Below, one piece after another: positions 23,845 to 36,100 of a DNA stretch of 64,000 nt. The notes beneath the pieces are model-generated. The model was not told the origin of the DNA. It was given only the letters and a program-made list of their open reading frames with translations, and made no database searches. Each line of letters begins with the position of its first letter. Within the stretch, counting starts at the first letter, position 1. The stretch lies in NCBI RefSeq assembly GCF_050908995.1, contig NC_135121.1:8308001-8372000 (forward strand), written 5' to 3'. Source of the stretch: Andrena cerasifolii. Its lineage: Eukaryota; Arthropoda; Insecta; Hymenoptera; Andrenidae. A program made the position numbers and the translations under genes.

Positions 23845-24061
23845 CTACGTCAAGCGATAAGGACCGGGCGTGTAGCCCTCGTGATAAGCCGGATAAACGT
23901 ATCCGTGATGCATGCCCGGCACAGGTGACATGAAATTATACGCGTCTTCGGTGTTGTATGTGTGTGTGTAAGGGTCTGTTGACAGAATGGGGCTCGTCTT
24001 ACCGGCTCGATTGCTCTGGTCGATCATAGGCTGGACGATTCTACGCCTCGCGTTGATGAAC
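23845..24061 (-). CDS. hth: homothorax alternative terminal exon (donor read-through C-terminus)
   Basis: The same exon read past its donor. If the GTAAGA at 24002-23997 is retained, the frame continues Gly-Lys-Thr-Ser-Pro and stays open for 51 codons beyond the shared Gly, ending in TAG at 23847-23845. The extension is rich in Tyr, Pro, Met and His, with segments such as YNFMSPVPGMHHGYVYPAY and GYTPGPYRLT, so it resembles the canonical Hth tail in composition without being homologous to it. This predicts an isoform with an intact homeodomain but a different C-terminus and a separate 3' UTR and polyadenylation site. Vertebrate Meis genes are known to make alternative C-termini. Alternatively the open frame could be a conserved intronic splicing element that is rarely translated. 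Existence of the frame is seen directly; its use is inferred. Confidence 0.7.
24001..24002 (-). other. hth: 5' splice donor that selects between two Hth C-termini
   Basis: On the minus strand the junction reads GCCG|GTAAGACG. It lies in frame inside an open reading frame, so splicing gives the canonical tail and failure to splice gives the alternative one. Both keep the same Gly codon. Confidence 0.85.
24003..24061 (-). CDS. hth: homothorax exon: end of homeodomain helix 3
   Basis: Short internal exon of 59 nt on the minus strand. The AG acceptor is at 24063-24062, preceded by a T-rich tract. The first base, G at 24061, completes a Trp codon split by the upstream intron (homeodomain W48). 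The exon then encodes FINARRRIVQPMIDQSNRA, which is the recognition helix of a TALE homeodomain: Ile at position 50, the DNA-contacting Asn51 and the Arg53-Arg55 run, followed by the Meis-specific VQPMIDQSNRA tail. The exon leaves one G (24003) before a consensus-like donor, GTAAGA, at 24002-23997. Joining that G to the GT at 1748-1747 makes Gly and continues into the canonical C-terminus. Too short for ordinary ORF calling. The preceding homeodomain exon was not found in the window. Confidence 0.95.
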
Positions 24062-24134
24062 CTGTAACAAACGAAAGATCAATGGTAGAATTAGATCAGA
24101 AGCAAAGAACGTTTAGCCTAGAAAGATCTTCCGT

Positions 24135-24326
24135 TCAATTCTCGCCCTTTCCAGTATAGCTTTGCCAAACTAATGGCTGCATTTTTAAATGACGAAAAAA
24201 AACGAGATATTCCTTCATTCTGAATATTGCTTCCTTCCTCACTTTAAGGAGGTTCGATACCGGAGCAACAATAATGAGAAATCTTTGAAAAGTGTTTTGA
24301 TCTAATGTCCAAAGTGGAGTCCGCAT
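24135..24326 (-). pseudogene. PIF/Harbinger-like transposase N-terminal fragment
   Basis: A 63-residue frame with LDQNTFQRFLIIVAPVSNLL followed by REAI and a charged helix matches the N-terminal region of HARBI1/PIF nucleases, where a helix of the form TFE.LL..V.P precedes MREAIPP.ERLA.TLRFLATG. The match breaks after the second helix and no catalytic DDE residues are present, so it is a dead fragment. Moderate confidence; an HMM search would settle it. Confidence 0.5.
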
Positions 24327-24662
24327 TGTGTTAAAATTTCAAATCGATTGAGAGCACGGTTTATGAAAAAATTGAAATCAAAGTTGCGCTCTTATACACA
24401 GGCTGTTACGGGAGAAGCGATAAAATTTCTATAAAATGTTACACAGTTTTGTTTAATTGAATTCCAAAACAAAATATGTAGTAATAATTTTATTAGGAAT
24501 ATAATTTTGTATAAAAATGACTATACAAAAAATTGTTTTTCGTACTTCAATATGTGTTAAATAAATCCTGTGAAAAGTAATTCTATTCCGTTTGTCATAC
24601 TCCCAAAATAAATTGTCACATTTAGGTCTTTTTTCTGCCTCTAGAGTGATTTCACCCCTTAA
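24135..24662 (-). mobile_element. truncated PIF/Harbinger-like element
   Basis: The minus strand starts at a TTAA (24662-24659) followed by GGGGTGAAATCACTCTAGAG, typical of a transposon terminus, and runs AT-rich into a transposase-like fragment ending near 24135. No matching second terminus was found, so the element is truncated. Its inner end lies only about 70 bp from the homeodomain-exon acceptor at 24063. Confidence 0.55.
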
Positions 24663-27600
24663 CACCTATTTTAAAAAATTACACTATGCATCGCAGGGTT
24701 GATTATCGTAACCTAATCCACGCCTGAATCATCATTCATTCCCACCCACAAGCTACGGGCGTCTCTACCGAACGGTCGAGCGCTCCTAGCAAGGAATCTA
24801 TTCGGGTAATCAGAGATAACGATTGCAGTCAGGTAGCCAGACGTATTCATGACTCATTATGTAGATCAGTGGATCATGGGTAGCGGGTATTAGGCGATCC
24901 GTCGCGATAAGGTCGAAAGCTCGGTCAGGATGCGCGTACGTAACGTCGATGTATCGTTCATCTCAATTTGGCCGGCCTGGGCGGCACCGTCGATATTTCA
25001 TCGGTGGTAAGGTCGGTAATTGTCGGACGTAATTTCCGGCCGAATCGTGTATGTTAATTTGACGAAGTGGCCGAGCGAAATGCGCCAGTGAAAGAGGGTT
25101 ACAGGTGCATCGTAACTTCGCTCGATCGATCATACTCAGTCATTAATGGGGGTTACGATGGGATCGGAATTGTTGCTACTTTTTGATTCAATGAGAATTT
25201 CAGGTGCATCAGGGTATGCGTACTCTCCGTTTCACGTACAGAAACTGCTTGGCGTGTTAAGTTTTGTTGCGTTCGTACCGGCTGATGTGTAATCAGTGAA
25301 TTGTGATGTAACGTGTCTGCGGCTTGTGGGATTCGTGATTCGATGATTAATGGCCTTAAGAAATATGTAGTAGGCAATCAAAGGACACTTTGATTGCCTG
25401 CTACATATTTGGTATTTCGTGAGAAACTTCTGGCTGCAATAGTACACGCTATACGAGCAGCTTTAGTTCGTGTACCTAGCTTGGTCTGACCAATTATAGG
25501 CTTACTCTACTGAACCGCCACGCAGAAGATGAGCCTGTGAACTGTCCCGCTTGTTATTGTCACTTGCGTTTACAGGATGGTACAACAGTTCTTCTACTCA
25601 ATAGAGCCAGTCAATACACAGCTACCGAATGGTTCTATTGTAAAAGCGTCTCCGCTGTGTATAAATTTTTCACGAACCAGCCCTCGGGCTTTGTCTCCCT
25701 TGAACCCTTGCACGGGAATCCAAGTACGACGCGACCTATTATCTCGCTAACAACGATGAAAAAGAGGGGACGGCATGTCGTCGGGAGGAGCGAGGTTGCG
25801 GAGGCGAAACGCAAGAAGCAGAAGCCGGCATCCTCGATACGTCATTAGCCGCGCTGAAGGAGCTTCCGTGCGAGCGCTTTCCAAACAATAGATCTACGGT
25901 CTATTTCGAGGTTGGGTGAGGTCCAACGGAGGGGCACGGGGGTTGGCGGCACGAAGTTCACGGAGACGCGGGGGTGGTTGAAACGGCGTAAGAGAAGGCG
26001 AGGGAGGAAGGAGGACAAGCGAAAGGGCGTACGTCAGCCGACGTCAGCGTCGCGGCGCCCTAATGGGCGCAGACGCCGGAAGTGATTGGGTTTCTGCTCG
26101 ACTGACTCGAGAGCACACCCCCTTCTCGTCGCTGGAAAACCATGGCGCTACGAGGGATGGAAGAGGGCGCGCAGCCACGAAAGAGGAAGCTCCCGGCAGC
26201 TGTAGCCCCTCCTGTTTTGCGGCGCATCTTTCTTGCTTAGTATCACGCCTGGCCGGCACCCAGGGAGAGTCTTATGAATAATAATTATCAAAGTCTCGTT
26301 CGATGCGTGCAGTCGGTAGCGATTGGCCGGACCACGGGGGCAGAAGTCGTGGATGTCGTTCGACTCCGGCGATGACGGCGGGACGGGTACTCTCGCGTAT
26401 CGATATCGATGGTAATGCTGGCGAGAGTGGCGACTGAGGGTTGGGAAATGAAGTCTGGCCCACGGTTTCAAGTTTTGAACGAGAACTTTTTTTGTTTTTT
26501 TTTTTAAAGCAAGAAAGCACTTTTGGACACCCTTGTTCAAAAGACGAGAGAACCTAGTGAACGCCGAGCGCGCGATAGAACATACAAGCCATGCAGAAAC
26601 GCGTCCGGCGAGTACATAAACGGCGGGAGGATCGCAGCACACACCACCCTTCAAAGTCAAGGCCCGGCTATCGTTGGATGAAAGAGTATCCCCTGCTTGT
26701 ATAAACCGAGGGCCCCTTCCCAGCCCCCGAAATACTCCTAAACGCCTCTGGTTCCCCTTTGGCGGCGTAGGCAGCGTGTCACAGCCAGCTGACTACCGTC
26801 GCCCACCCCCGCGCACGCTTCTCCCTGCCAGCCGCCCCCGTAGCTGAAATATCGCCCGAACAATGGCGCGCAGCCCCTGGCCAAAGGAGAAAAGGAACAC
26901 GGCAGAAGAGAAAAGGGAGGAAGGAGAGGCAGAAGCGGCTGTGGCAACTGCCCAACCTTTTCTCTCTCTCTCCTTTACTCGGCAAGCCCGACTCTGTGAA
27001 AAGCAAAAATATCCTCGCCACCCGGAAAACTTAAGCCCGGCGCGCAGAAAACGGACAGGATAAAATTTTACAGTCGAGGTAGCGGCTGGCAAACGACCCA
27101 AAGTCCTTTCGCGAGGGTGGTTTCGCGGGTAGCGTATTAATTCTTCGTCGCTGAACGCTCCGCCGGAATATCTGCGTGTAAAACGTTTTTCAAGTGCCGG
27201 TTTCACACCGGGGCTGAAACGTTTGAGGCTTTAGTTGAAATTGATGCTGTCAGTGAAGACTAATGTAACCGCCACTAAAAGCCGCGAAACCACCGCCAAC
27301 TGCCCCTTAATTAAGAAGCCACTTGACAGTACAGGCTACTTCATCGTCCTCCTTTTCCCAGAGGCACGCGTGAAAGTTCCAATCATAAATTCCCAACGGT
27401 ATATACCCCCCAGGTGCATTTCACCTAGTCGATCGAGTGGCCAACGGGAAATTAGTCTTTACGGTTATTATCGCGATTAAAATGGGACGAAGAAAAAAGC
27501 TCAGACAAAGTGCAATTAAACGCAAGGCTCTATTTCCACGGGGTCGAAAGGATCGCCCGATGGAGACGCGCTTCTCACGGCTTTATTATCGCTTGCTATC

Positions 27601-30241
27601 GTAATGGCCCACTAAAATTATCGGTTTACGATGCAACGCGGATCCGGCGCCACCTTCTCTCCTCCCTCCACATTCGTCCGCGTCGAACAGGGTGGCGAAG
27701 CATATTGTTACGCAGAAACCATCCCCTGGATGACAAAACACTTTTCGCAGAGCCCTCCAGGTCGTGCTTTCAGGATTTTAATGCAGTTTTGATTATGAAG
27801 CTCGAGGGGGGCCTCTCGGTTTCTCGGCATGAAACAAACCCGCTGAACGCGCCCCGTCACGCGAGGGGTTGAAAAGCACCGGCCCTCATCGCTTCGTCAT
27901 CGCTTGGGACTCGAATTTGAATTTTTCATGGAACCCGACACTCTTTTTCTGCATCGATCGGGAACACGATTAAATAAACGCGTTTAACGAACCCTCCCTT
28001 TTTAGACGGAGAACAGTGAAAGGGTAATATCAGTTTCTGAGGAAAGGGCAGTCGAGATGGAGGAATTAAAAGTTACGAGAATTTAGTTGTAGACTGTCAA
28101 GTTTTAATGCTTATTCCTGAAGAAGGGAAAATAATTTAACTGAATGCAATTAAGCTTCATGCGCAACCCTCCGTTCTTCCCGAGTCTTATATTCCAGAGG
28201 ATATTACGATCTTTATCTCCTTCAGTGCACATACAGCATTTCCTCCACTCTTATTTCGTTCCGATTCCTCGATTCCACTTGCCTGGTCAGACGTAAGGAT
28301 CTGCCCAAATTGCGGTCACGTGGCCGACTTAATGCGACCACGGTCTGGCTCCAGAGGAGAGGACCGGAAACGATCGGGCCCGATTGACAAATCGCTGATG
28401 CTCGATGGCTCCCGGTTCGAGGCTCGTCGTTACTTTTTATGGCGAAGAGGCAGAGGGGCAAGAACATATGACACGCTTCTGCCGCGAAAAAAGGCATAAA
28501 AGCCGGAGTTACGAGGGGGTGTCTCCCGCATGACCTTCCTGCGCCGTGACGAAATTTAGTGCGCTCCGAGCGCATACATGAATAATGCCGGAATTTGCTT
28601 ATACACGCGCGCTGCGTGGATTCGATTTATACGGTTATGGGAAACACTTCTAACTGAGTGGTTAGTGGCCAGGAACTTCGGGGAAATAAAGGAACTCGTA
28701 CGGAGCAAATAATAAAATATTGAAGCGAAAGATTTCTCACTCATATAGATCACTTATTCCGACTCCCCACCACACCCTTTGGGGTATTAAGCTTACTCGT
28801 CTCGCAATTGCAATTATTGAACAGTAATGAAAAGTCAAATACTCTGAAAGAAACATTCGAAATTATTGTCTCTGTCATAATTGAAGAAAGACCCCGCAAG
28901 CTCGTCATCCATTCAAGCTTAACCATAGTAGAACTTGCCAAAATGGAGGCTCGGTACCAGGCAGATTCGTTCGGCGCGTACCGGAACAGCAGTAACGATG
29001 ATTACTGTCGCGCTGGCAACATTTACTCTCCGGCGGCGCTCGCAATTATCGGAGAGCTTCCATTAGTTAACTGCAGTCGATACGCGCGGTGCACCGGGGT
29101 CCTCGCATCAAAACATCATTACTGCACGGACACGGGAGCGCGAGAACGCGAGGGCCAGGCCATGATCGGTCGCGCACGCCCCCGCTTTGGTATTGGTAAT
29201 CAATTTCGCTGGTGTAGAGAGAAACCGCGGACTAATGCGACGCGAACGGCGAGCTTCCGCATTAGCGAGGATCGAAGAGCCGTCCCCGTGATCATTGCCC
29301 ATTACAGGATGAATCGGATCGAGTATCGAGCAGGCATTGTACGAGAACGCGACGGTGGTCTTCTGGAGAATCAATCACCTTCACCTTTGAATTCGTGCGA
29401 TCGTCCTTGAAAAGGCGGGGAATAAAAAAGCCTCCAATTGACAGAGGCATAAAACACCATCTACCGTGTCAAGGTTTGTATGCCAGTATTCAAATCGTTG
29501 GAGTTTCAGGACAATTTTGTTGCAGCAAAGAGAGAAGATCCGCTTCACGCGAACCTAGCACCGAAGACAGGGGGCAACGGTTATAAATCTAGACGCTCAT
29601 AAGCCGACGATACTCACCGCTGCATTTACGATCGATAAAATCATTTTATCCGAATATAATGCCCGCTCGATTCGCGCGCCTCTCTCCCTCCCCCGCCGCC
29701 TGCCTTCAACCCTTCTCATCTTGCTCTTGGAACGTTCGTTTCCTCTCTCCTTTGCCCTCGTCCTCGGCCCACGTCTCGCCCTTCTTCCCTCTCCATGCTC
29801 GTTCTGATCGCGATCGCGATTTCATTGTAATGTATCCGAGCGATCGGTCCGAAACGGGACCCCGAATCTTCCCTATCCCGCACTCCCTCCTCTCCTCTTT
29901 CTCCTCTGTTCCGCCCACTGTCCCTCGTGCTCCTCTCTCGCGACACATAATTCCAGTTCGACAAATTCAATGAGCATTGTAGACCGTGAGCATCCTTCCA
30001 GCGGGTAATCGGGTTTCCTGCTGGCGTTGCGGGCAAAAGCGCGGCCACCGCCACCCTCGCCTCAGTCGAATTTAGGGGTTGGCCCGCGCGGCGAGACCGA
30101 AAATTTGTATCCGCGCACGCTACCGCCCGCGATTCTATCGATACTTTATGATCTGTTTAGCACCGATACTCGCTCGCAGATATTGAAAAACTCCCCGACC
30201 CCGTTTTCTCCTGCTATACTTGCTCTCCCTCTCTCGTCCAT
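24663..30241. other. upstream hth intron segment, no gene recognised
   Basis: Holds the hairpin at 25361-25410 (listed separately), a long T-rich run at 26488-26505, and mixed GC-rich sequence. The 200-codon plus frame at 28808-29410 has no recognised motif and overlaps a minus frame. Confidence 0.5.
25361..25410. repeat. near-perfect 23-bp hairpin with 4-nt loop
   Basis: Left arm 25361-25383 begins AAATATGTAGTAGGCAATCA; right arm 25388-25410 is its reverse complement with one change that would pair as G-U in RNA. The loop is GACA. Pairing does not extend outward, so the stem is shorter than an animal pre-miRNA. Origin unknown. Confidence 0.85.
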
Positions 30242-30711
30242 TTAAGGGGTTATACCTAGTCAGGCTGCCGAAAAGAGGCGAATGTTTGTGAATTTTTTTT
30301 GAAGAAGCGGAAGCATATATTTTTACAAAACTTTTTGCGCTTAAAAGAGCAACATTCAAAGAATATTTGGTAATTTTTTCGTGGAAAAATGTTTACGTTT
30401 TCAACAAAATAACAACCGACATACAAGAAGCATTTTTAAAAATTTGCTCTTGCGGTGAGCACTGTCTTTCGGAACCAAATTATCTAAAATCAAAAAACAA
30501 AAAAGATTTCTTTATAGTATATTAATGTAGCTTCCGATTAACGGAGGGAATTTCCGAAATATTAATTTAAAACAAAATGGTTGCTATTTAAAGTTGAAAT
30601 CCTGATTTTTTTGCGGGATGTGTGCACGAAAAAATCTGGATTTCAAATTTAAAAAGCCGCCATATTCTTTTAAATAAAAATTTCGGAAAATTCTCTCCGA
30701 TAGCTTGATGT
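30242..30711. mobile_element. palindromic TTAA MITE, family A (3'-truncated copy)
   Basis: Starts TTAAGGGGTTATACCTAGTC and follows the left arm and centre of the element at 19005 closely, including AGAGGCGAATGTTTGTGAAT and the GCGGGATGTGTGCACGAAAA centre. Similarity stops shortly after CTCTCCGATAGCTTGATG near 30711, so most of the right arm is missing. Confidence 0.85.
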
Positions 30712-32868
30712 GTTAGGTATACTTTTTAGTTAAAAGGTTCGAATCTATAAATAGTCAGGGTTCGATTATACTTGCAAGTACCGCTGACGTTTCTCAAAGT
30801 TATTATAGAGAGTTCAAACCTTTCTCGTCAAGATTCAAGTCTACTTGAAAGTAGTGTTTTTTTTCTTCCGAAGTACTCGTGAACTGTTCGAAATATACAC
30901 TCAGATTCGAACCCCTTAAACTCAATCGATGGAATGTTCTCACCACTGCAATCTACTTCACCGTGCATTCTTCTTCTTCAAATTATAAGTTTCTCTTTAT
31001 GAAACCTACATGCACAGGATGTCCCGTTTCCTCAATTAGAATCCCACCTCCTCATTCTATACCACATCCCACGTTCAATAATATAATCGCAACACGGAGC
31101 AAAAGTATTTCCATCCACTCGAAGAGCAATAAAGCAAAAAATCAGAGTTCATTTTCAATTTCGCGAGAAAGAAGAAGACTGTAATAAACCGCAATTATTC
31201 GAACACCGGGAATGAAAAGAACCGAATCTCTTCGAAACGGGCGCCGTTCCTGAATCGCGGGGAATTTCTCGTAGCTCGGATCTACAAGCGTGCAACGAAC
31301 AACGAATGCCCGAACGGTTCGCGGCGATCGCGCGTATCGGATACGCGTAGACAGGTTATGTGTGTCAACAAAGCGATTTAACACGCGACGTGTCACTGAT
31401 AGCTCCCGCCGCAGCCGCACGGCTGCGTCGCATCGACGTTGGCCCACCCTCGCCTCGACGTGTGCAGCTCGGCTGCGTTTAATCTATGGCCCCGGTGCAA
31501 CGGTTTTTCGGAAAATTCCGACCTACGCGGCCGGAGAGCCCCGTGCGCCCTCTCACCCCGTCGCCCCTGCCCCTTCGCCGCTGGAATTTATATAATTGTT
31601 TTGCCGGGGTCGCCACTAAATCGTGTTCCGTAGCGCGATAGCGCCGGCGCGTCGTTTCGCGTTGATGTTGATGGGCGGATCGACCGATCCCGCCAATAAA
31701 GGGATCCGGAAAAATGTTCGACGTCCGACGCAGCTCGGTGCATCCCCACCGATTTTCGCCGCTTCCCTGTGACTTTTACCGCGCGCCGCCACGGCCGGGC
31801 CGTTTTTTCCCCACGATCGTTTCTCTCCATTCTCGGTGCTCCCGATGTTTCGGGTATGGTTTGCCAAAAGTGGGACTTGCTGGAGCTGGAGTGAATTCTG
31901 CGAGATTGAAACGACTGTTTTTTTTTTAGGTGGCTGAGTGTTTTGAGATTGGTGATTCGGAGTGAAATCGTACACCGGAGGTATCGTGAAGGCAAGGATA
32001 TGACTGGAGGTGGCATGAAGCAGTGGAAGCCGCGAGGGGGTGGTAGCATCAGGATGTCGATTACGCGTAGTCAACTAATTGCGGGAGGGTGAGAGTGCGC
32101 CGAAAATTGTGGAGCGAGTGGTGTCGTAATGGAGGAAAGCGGGTAGTGGACACCGAGCCACGCTGTCGCCATTTCGAGCCCTTTCAAGGCCGAGCCAAGG
32201 CAAGTTATTGGGTCCGCAGCTGTCGCAGACCCTCCCCCGTTATGGGGGTAGTGGGTACTCGAGCCGATTGTCACCGGCTACCTCGCCGTCGGGGTCAGAC
32301 TCATCTCGTCGTCGGGTCGAGGGTTGATACCCGGTCGCGCCTGTCCCCGTCTACTTTCCACCCCCTTTCTACGTTCCACGGCTGGCCCCCTTATAGCCTG
32401 ATTTTCACCCCATCTCCGTCTGCCCCGGCGAAGGCGTCAGCTTGTAACAGTCTCTTAAACTCATGGAGCCACTATATGTAGCAACTGCTGACGCCGTTAT
32501 AAACTGCCGACCCACCACCCTCTTCTTCGTGGCCCTCGCAATCCTGGGGACCTGGCGCACCACCTTGGGAAACGCCGGAATAACGATCCTTCCCCCGTTA
32601 ACGCGCCTCTCCTCGCGTGGCAACAGCACTGTTTCCATTAGGAGCTTCGTTTTCCAAAATATTTTCACTAAGTATTACAAAATATAGGGAACATTTTCGA
32701 ATGGGCAAGATTACTAGTTCAACTTGAAGTCTGAGGATAGACTGTGTGAATCAGTTATGTGGCTGATCACCTACTGGACGTTTCTACTTGCCTGTGTTCT
32801 ATGAAAACGTATGGCAAAAAAGTTGGAAAAGCAAAACTTCTTCGCAGTCATTAGCCACTGCGCTTGCA
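30712..32868. other. upstream hth intron segment, no gene recognised
   Basis: AT-rich to about 31200, then GC-rich. Minus frames at 31588-32074 overlap in two registers without recognised domains. Confidence 0.5.
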
Positions 32869-33122
32869 ATATATACTTCTTTTAATTAAATCTATCAACG
32901 CGAAACCACGAATTTTAGAAAAAATTATTAATATTTTTGTTTGTAACTTTTTCCTGATTGTTTAAACAATTGATAAAATTTTCACCATTTGATAGATCTA
33001 ATTAAAAGAAGTAACTTATGTCTTGAAATTTCTTTTCTATATCTTACCCATTGCGGGTTAGAAAATAAAATCGAACAAAGTTTCAGAATTTTTTGAATTT
33101 TCGGGTTCGGGATCTTCCCTTG
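32869..33122. mobile_element. palindromic MITE, family H (partial copy)
   Basis: Contains the centre and most of the right arm of the element at 15035, including GATAGATCTAATTAAAAGAA and the end GGGTTCGGGATCTTCCCTTG. The left arm and part of the right arm are deleted. Confidence 0.8.
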
Positions 33123-36100
33123 TTAGAGAAGAATACCTTTCACGGTTTACCCATCAAGCGGTATTCCCATTTCTCAAGCCGTGATATTAAATAAAGTTAA
33201 TTAGACGGGGCAAGAATTTCGGAGCAGGCGTCGACTCGCATCACTCGTCACGAATTTAGGGGCACGTGGCGGTAATAAAGCACAGGGCCACTAACCACAC
33301 CGTTCCCCGACGCAAATGCGGCTGTTTAGGCATCTAAAACCACTGTCCTGCCATCCGTCCCCGACCAGTGGCCCGAGGAAAAGGAACCCCATTACTCCCG
33401 ATCTCGGCGATCTCTGTGTTTCACTCGGCGTAACCGCTTTTTATTCAGATTTCACGGAAGGAAAAGGAGCAGGCTGTCGGAGAGGCTCGCTCCGCGGAGC
33501 AGATAAAGGGGTCGTTTAGATTGACCGCTCGTCCTCTGGATGGCCCTAAAGCGTCCCGTTTACCATCTCCGCGCCATCAAATCTTTTCCCTACATCTCCG
33601 CCAAGCCGGTGCACGTGAAAACGTTACACGTCCCCAGTTCCGCGCGTTTCTCATTCTGACGTTCCTCCTTGGCCCGCGTGAAACGAAGTCTCGAAGGGAG
33701 CACGCGTGCCTCGCGGCACCTCGGGCAGGATTCCGGCCACGATTTCCACCTCGAACGACGTGGAAGCGGAAAGTATGAGACGGTGCGTTACAAATATGTT
33801 GAGCGCGATTGGGGAGACTTGAAAGCTTTGTAAGTAACTGTCATAGTCTTGCGCGAAAAGATACGCGAATCGACGCGGTGCAGGAATTTCGGGGTGCGCG
33901 ATAGCGAGGTACGAGAATATTTAAGCAAAGATGGGCGCTCTCGTCGCGACGGTTGAATGGGAACGAGAACGAGGGGAGCAGGTAAAAGGGAAGGAAAAGA
34001 AACAGCGGAGAGGAGGAGCGAAATTTTTATCCGCGAGAAATAGAATACGCGAGTGGTTTATGGGTTTACGCCGCGGGAGGATTCACGGGGTCCGGTCAGC
34101 ATTTTTTATATTCCTACGGCCTTTTCTCTCGTTTCTCCGCGCGCTCCTCGCCGTAGGGGCTCGCCGTGTGCGCGGAATTTGAATCCCCTTGTAATAAAAT
34201 CCGGGCTTTATGCGACGGCCGGGTAGCCCGCGCATTTACCTACGAAAAGGTGAAATGTATACAGGTACGTTCCGCCTATACAGCCGTGTCGCTGATCAGG
34301 TATAAAAGCGTCGGTGACCGCGAGCTTGACCACCGCACGGAAGATGTAAATAATACCACGACATTGCTACCAGCCTCCGTTCTCTTCCCTCTCTCTCTCT
34401 CTCTCCTCATCTTCTACTTTCCTCTACTCGCGTTGCTTCTTTTCCCGTCCGCCTTATTTCTTCGTCCCGAATCGTCGAGTTCCCCTGCCGCGATACCCGT
34501 GATCGATCCACGCGATTCGGTTTCGTTAATTTCAAGCAACAATCGCAACAAATCATTCGGATACCACTGTGCTAAAATCCTGCACGAGCAGAACTGACGC
34601 AACCGCGAATTATTATGCATACTCGCACGCTTCGAGACGCCATCACGTAACGTACGTCTCCCCCTTCCCCTCGCTCGCGACGCCATCGTAAATTTCCTGC
34701 ACTTTTCCACTCGGGGCTCGCCAAGGATAGACGCGAGACGCGCGGAATCGTGGGAAATGCAAAATCGGTTCCCTCATTAGTAGACTGAGTTTCGGTCACG
34801 GTATGTCTGCAATGCTTACAGCGAAAAGACGAGGGTGTTCGGTCGGGGCGGAGGGGTGGGGAGGGGCAGATGGGAGACAGCGGGAACGAACGGGGCCGGT
34901 GCAGTCCTGCGAGTCCTCCGGTAATTTGTAATTCGCAGGTGGGAAGCGGAGAGATGCGAGATACCGGGAAGATTTAGTGGAGAGGAGCGCAGCGAACGAG
35001 CACAGACATGCCGTGGCTTGTCGAGGGTTTTTGCAAACGATGTACCGATGTGTCGTGCGTGACTTTAACGAGATGACATTTAGAATCCAACGGCGCAATT
35101 TTTTCCGGCCCGTTTCCCGCGCGATACTATCCAGGAAAATCGCGCGGGATCTGATACCCGAACCCATCAAAATTCCACTTTTATCGCAGCCATCTAGCTC
35201 CGCGGTAAATATACGGGACACTGAATTCAATAAATTAAATTTAACGACCAATTAGAAGAATTGTGTCCATTGGTCTTATAATCGCGGGGAATTAGCAGTG
35301 CCTTGCTGGAAGGATCGAGGATACGAATCGTTGTCCGAGAAATTTAATTCTCATCGAACCGGAGTGAAGCTTGAAAAGCTCCACTATTCGAATGCCGCCA
35401 CTTTCATCCGCTTGCGGCTCCCAAAACGTATTCACCGCGTCCATACAGAGTCAATCGATCGTCGCGAGCGATCCTCGACGAAATCGGATCACCTAATCTC
35501 CCGTTAAGCGTGAGCCTGAGGGGGTGCGCCGCTACCCGGGCCAGTGTATAATTACCCCGAAACGGGGCGGAGGCTCTGACGTTGATAGCGAAATCGAAGT
35601 AAATCGGATTACTCGGATATCATCTGCGTAATGTATGTATGCAGGCATGTATACACGGCCCCTGTGTACACGGTGTGGTGCGTCAGAGACAGAAGGGGGT
35701 GGCGGCGGCAAGTGGTGTGCGCGCTTCCTCCACGCTCGAGGGAAATAAGGGTGGCTCGGGCCCGGGTAGATAAAGGGTGCAGTGCACGCGCGGGAAATGC
35801 CCCGGCTACGACATGTTTTTCTAGACAATTTGTTCGGCAACATTAATCACCGGGAACACCACGAAATACGAAGGGGGGGCACGGGCGAACGAGGGTCGAT
35901 GCACGGAGGACGTCATGCTTCCTGTCCCTTTCATCCTCGCTCTCGTGGAAGAATGCAACGCCTACTGGGGACGAATTGTCCGTAGCTTGATTCCAGCGAC
36001 CACGAGTTTCATCCCCCTGCTCTGTGAGGGGAACGCGTTACAGCGGGTCTGATTGAAAGAAGCAAAGAAAGCTGCCTAAACGAAGATTTCGATAAAAGTA

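Larger units (their letters stand above)
1749..24002 (-). other. hth: hth intron, 22,254 bp
   Basis: Interval between the donor at 24002-24001 and the acceptor at 1750-1749, phase 1 on both sides. It contains the read-through coding extension and its candidate 3' UTR at its 5' end. The rest is non-coding sequence with at least six transposable-element insertions annotated separately. Length follows from the two splice sites. Confidence 0.85.
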
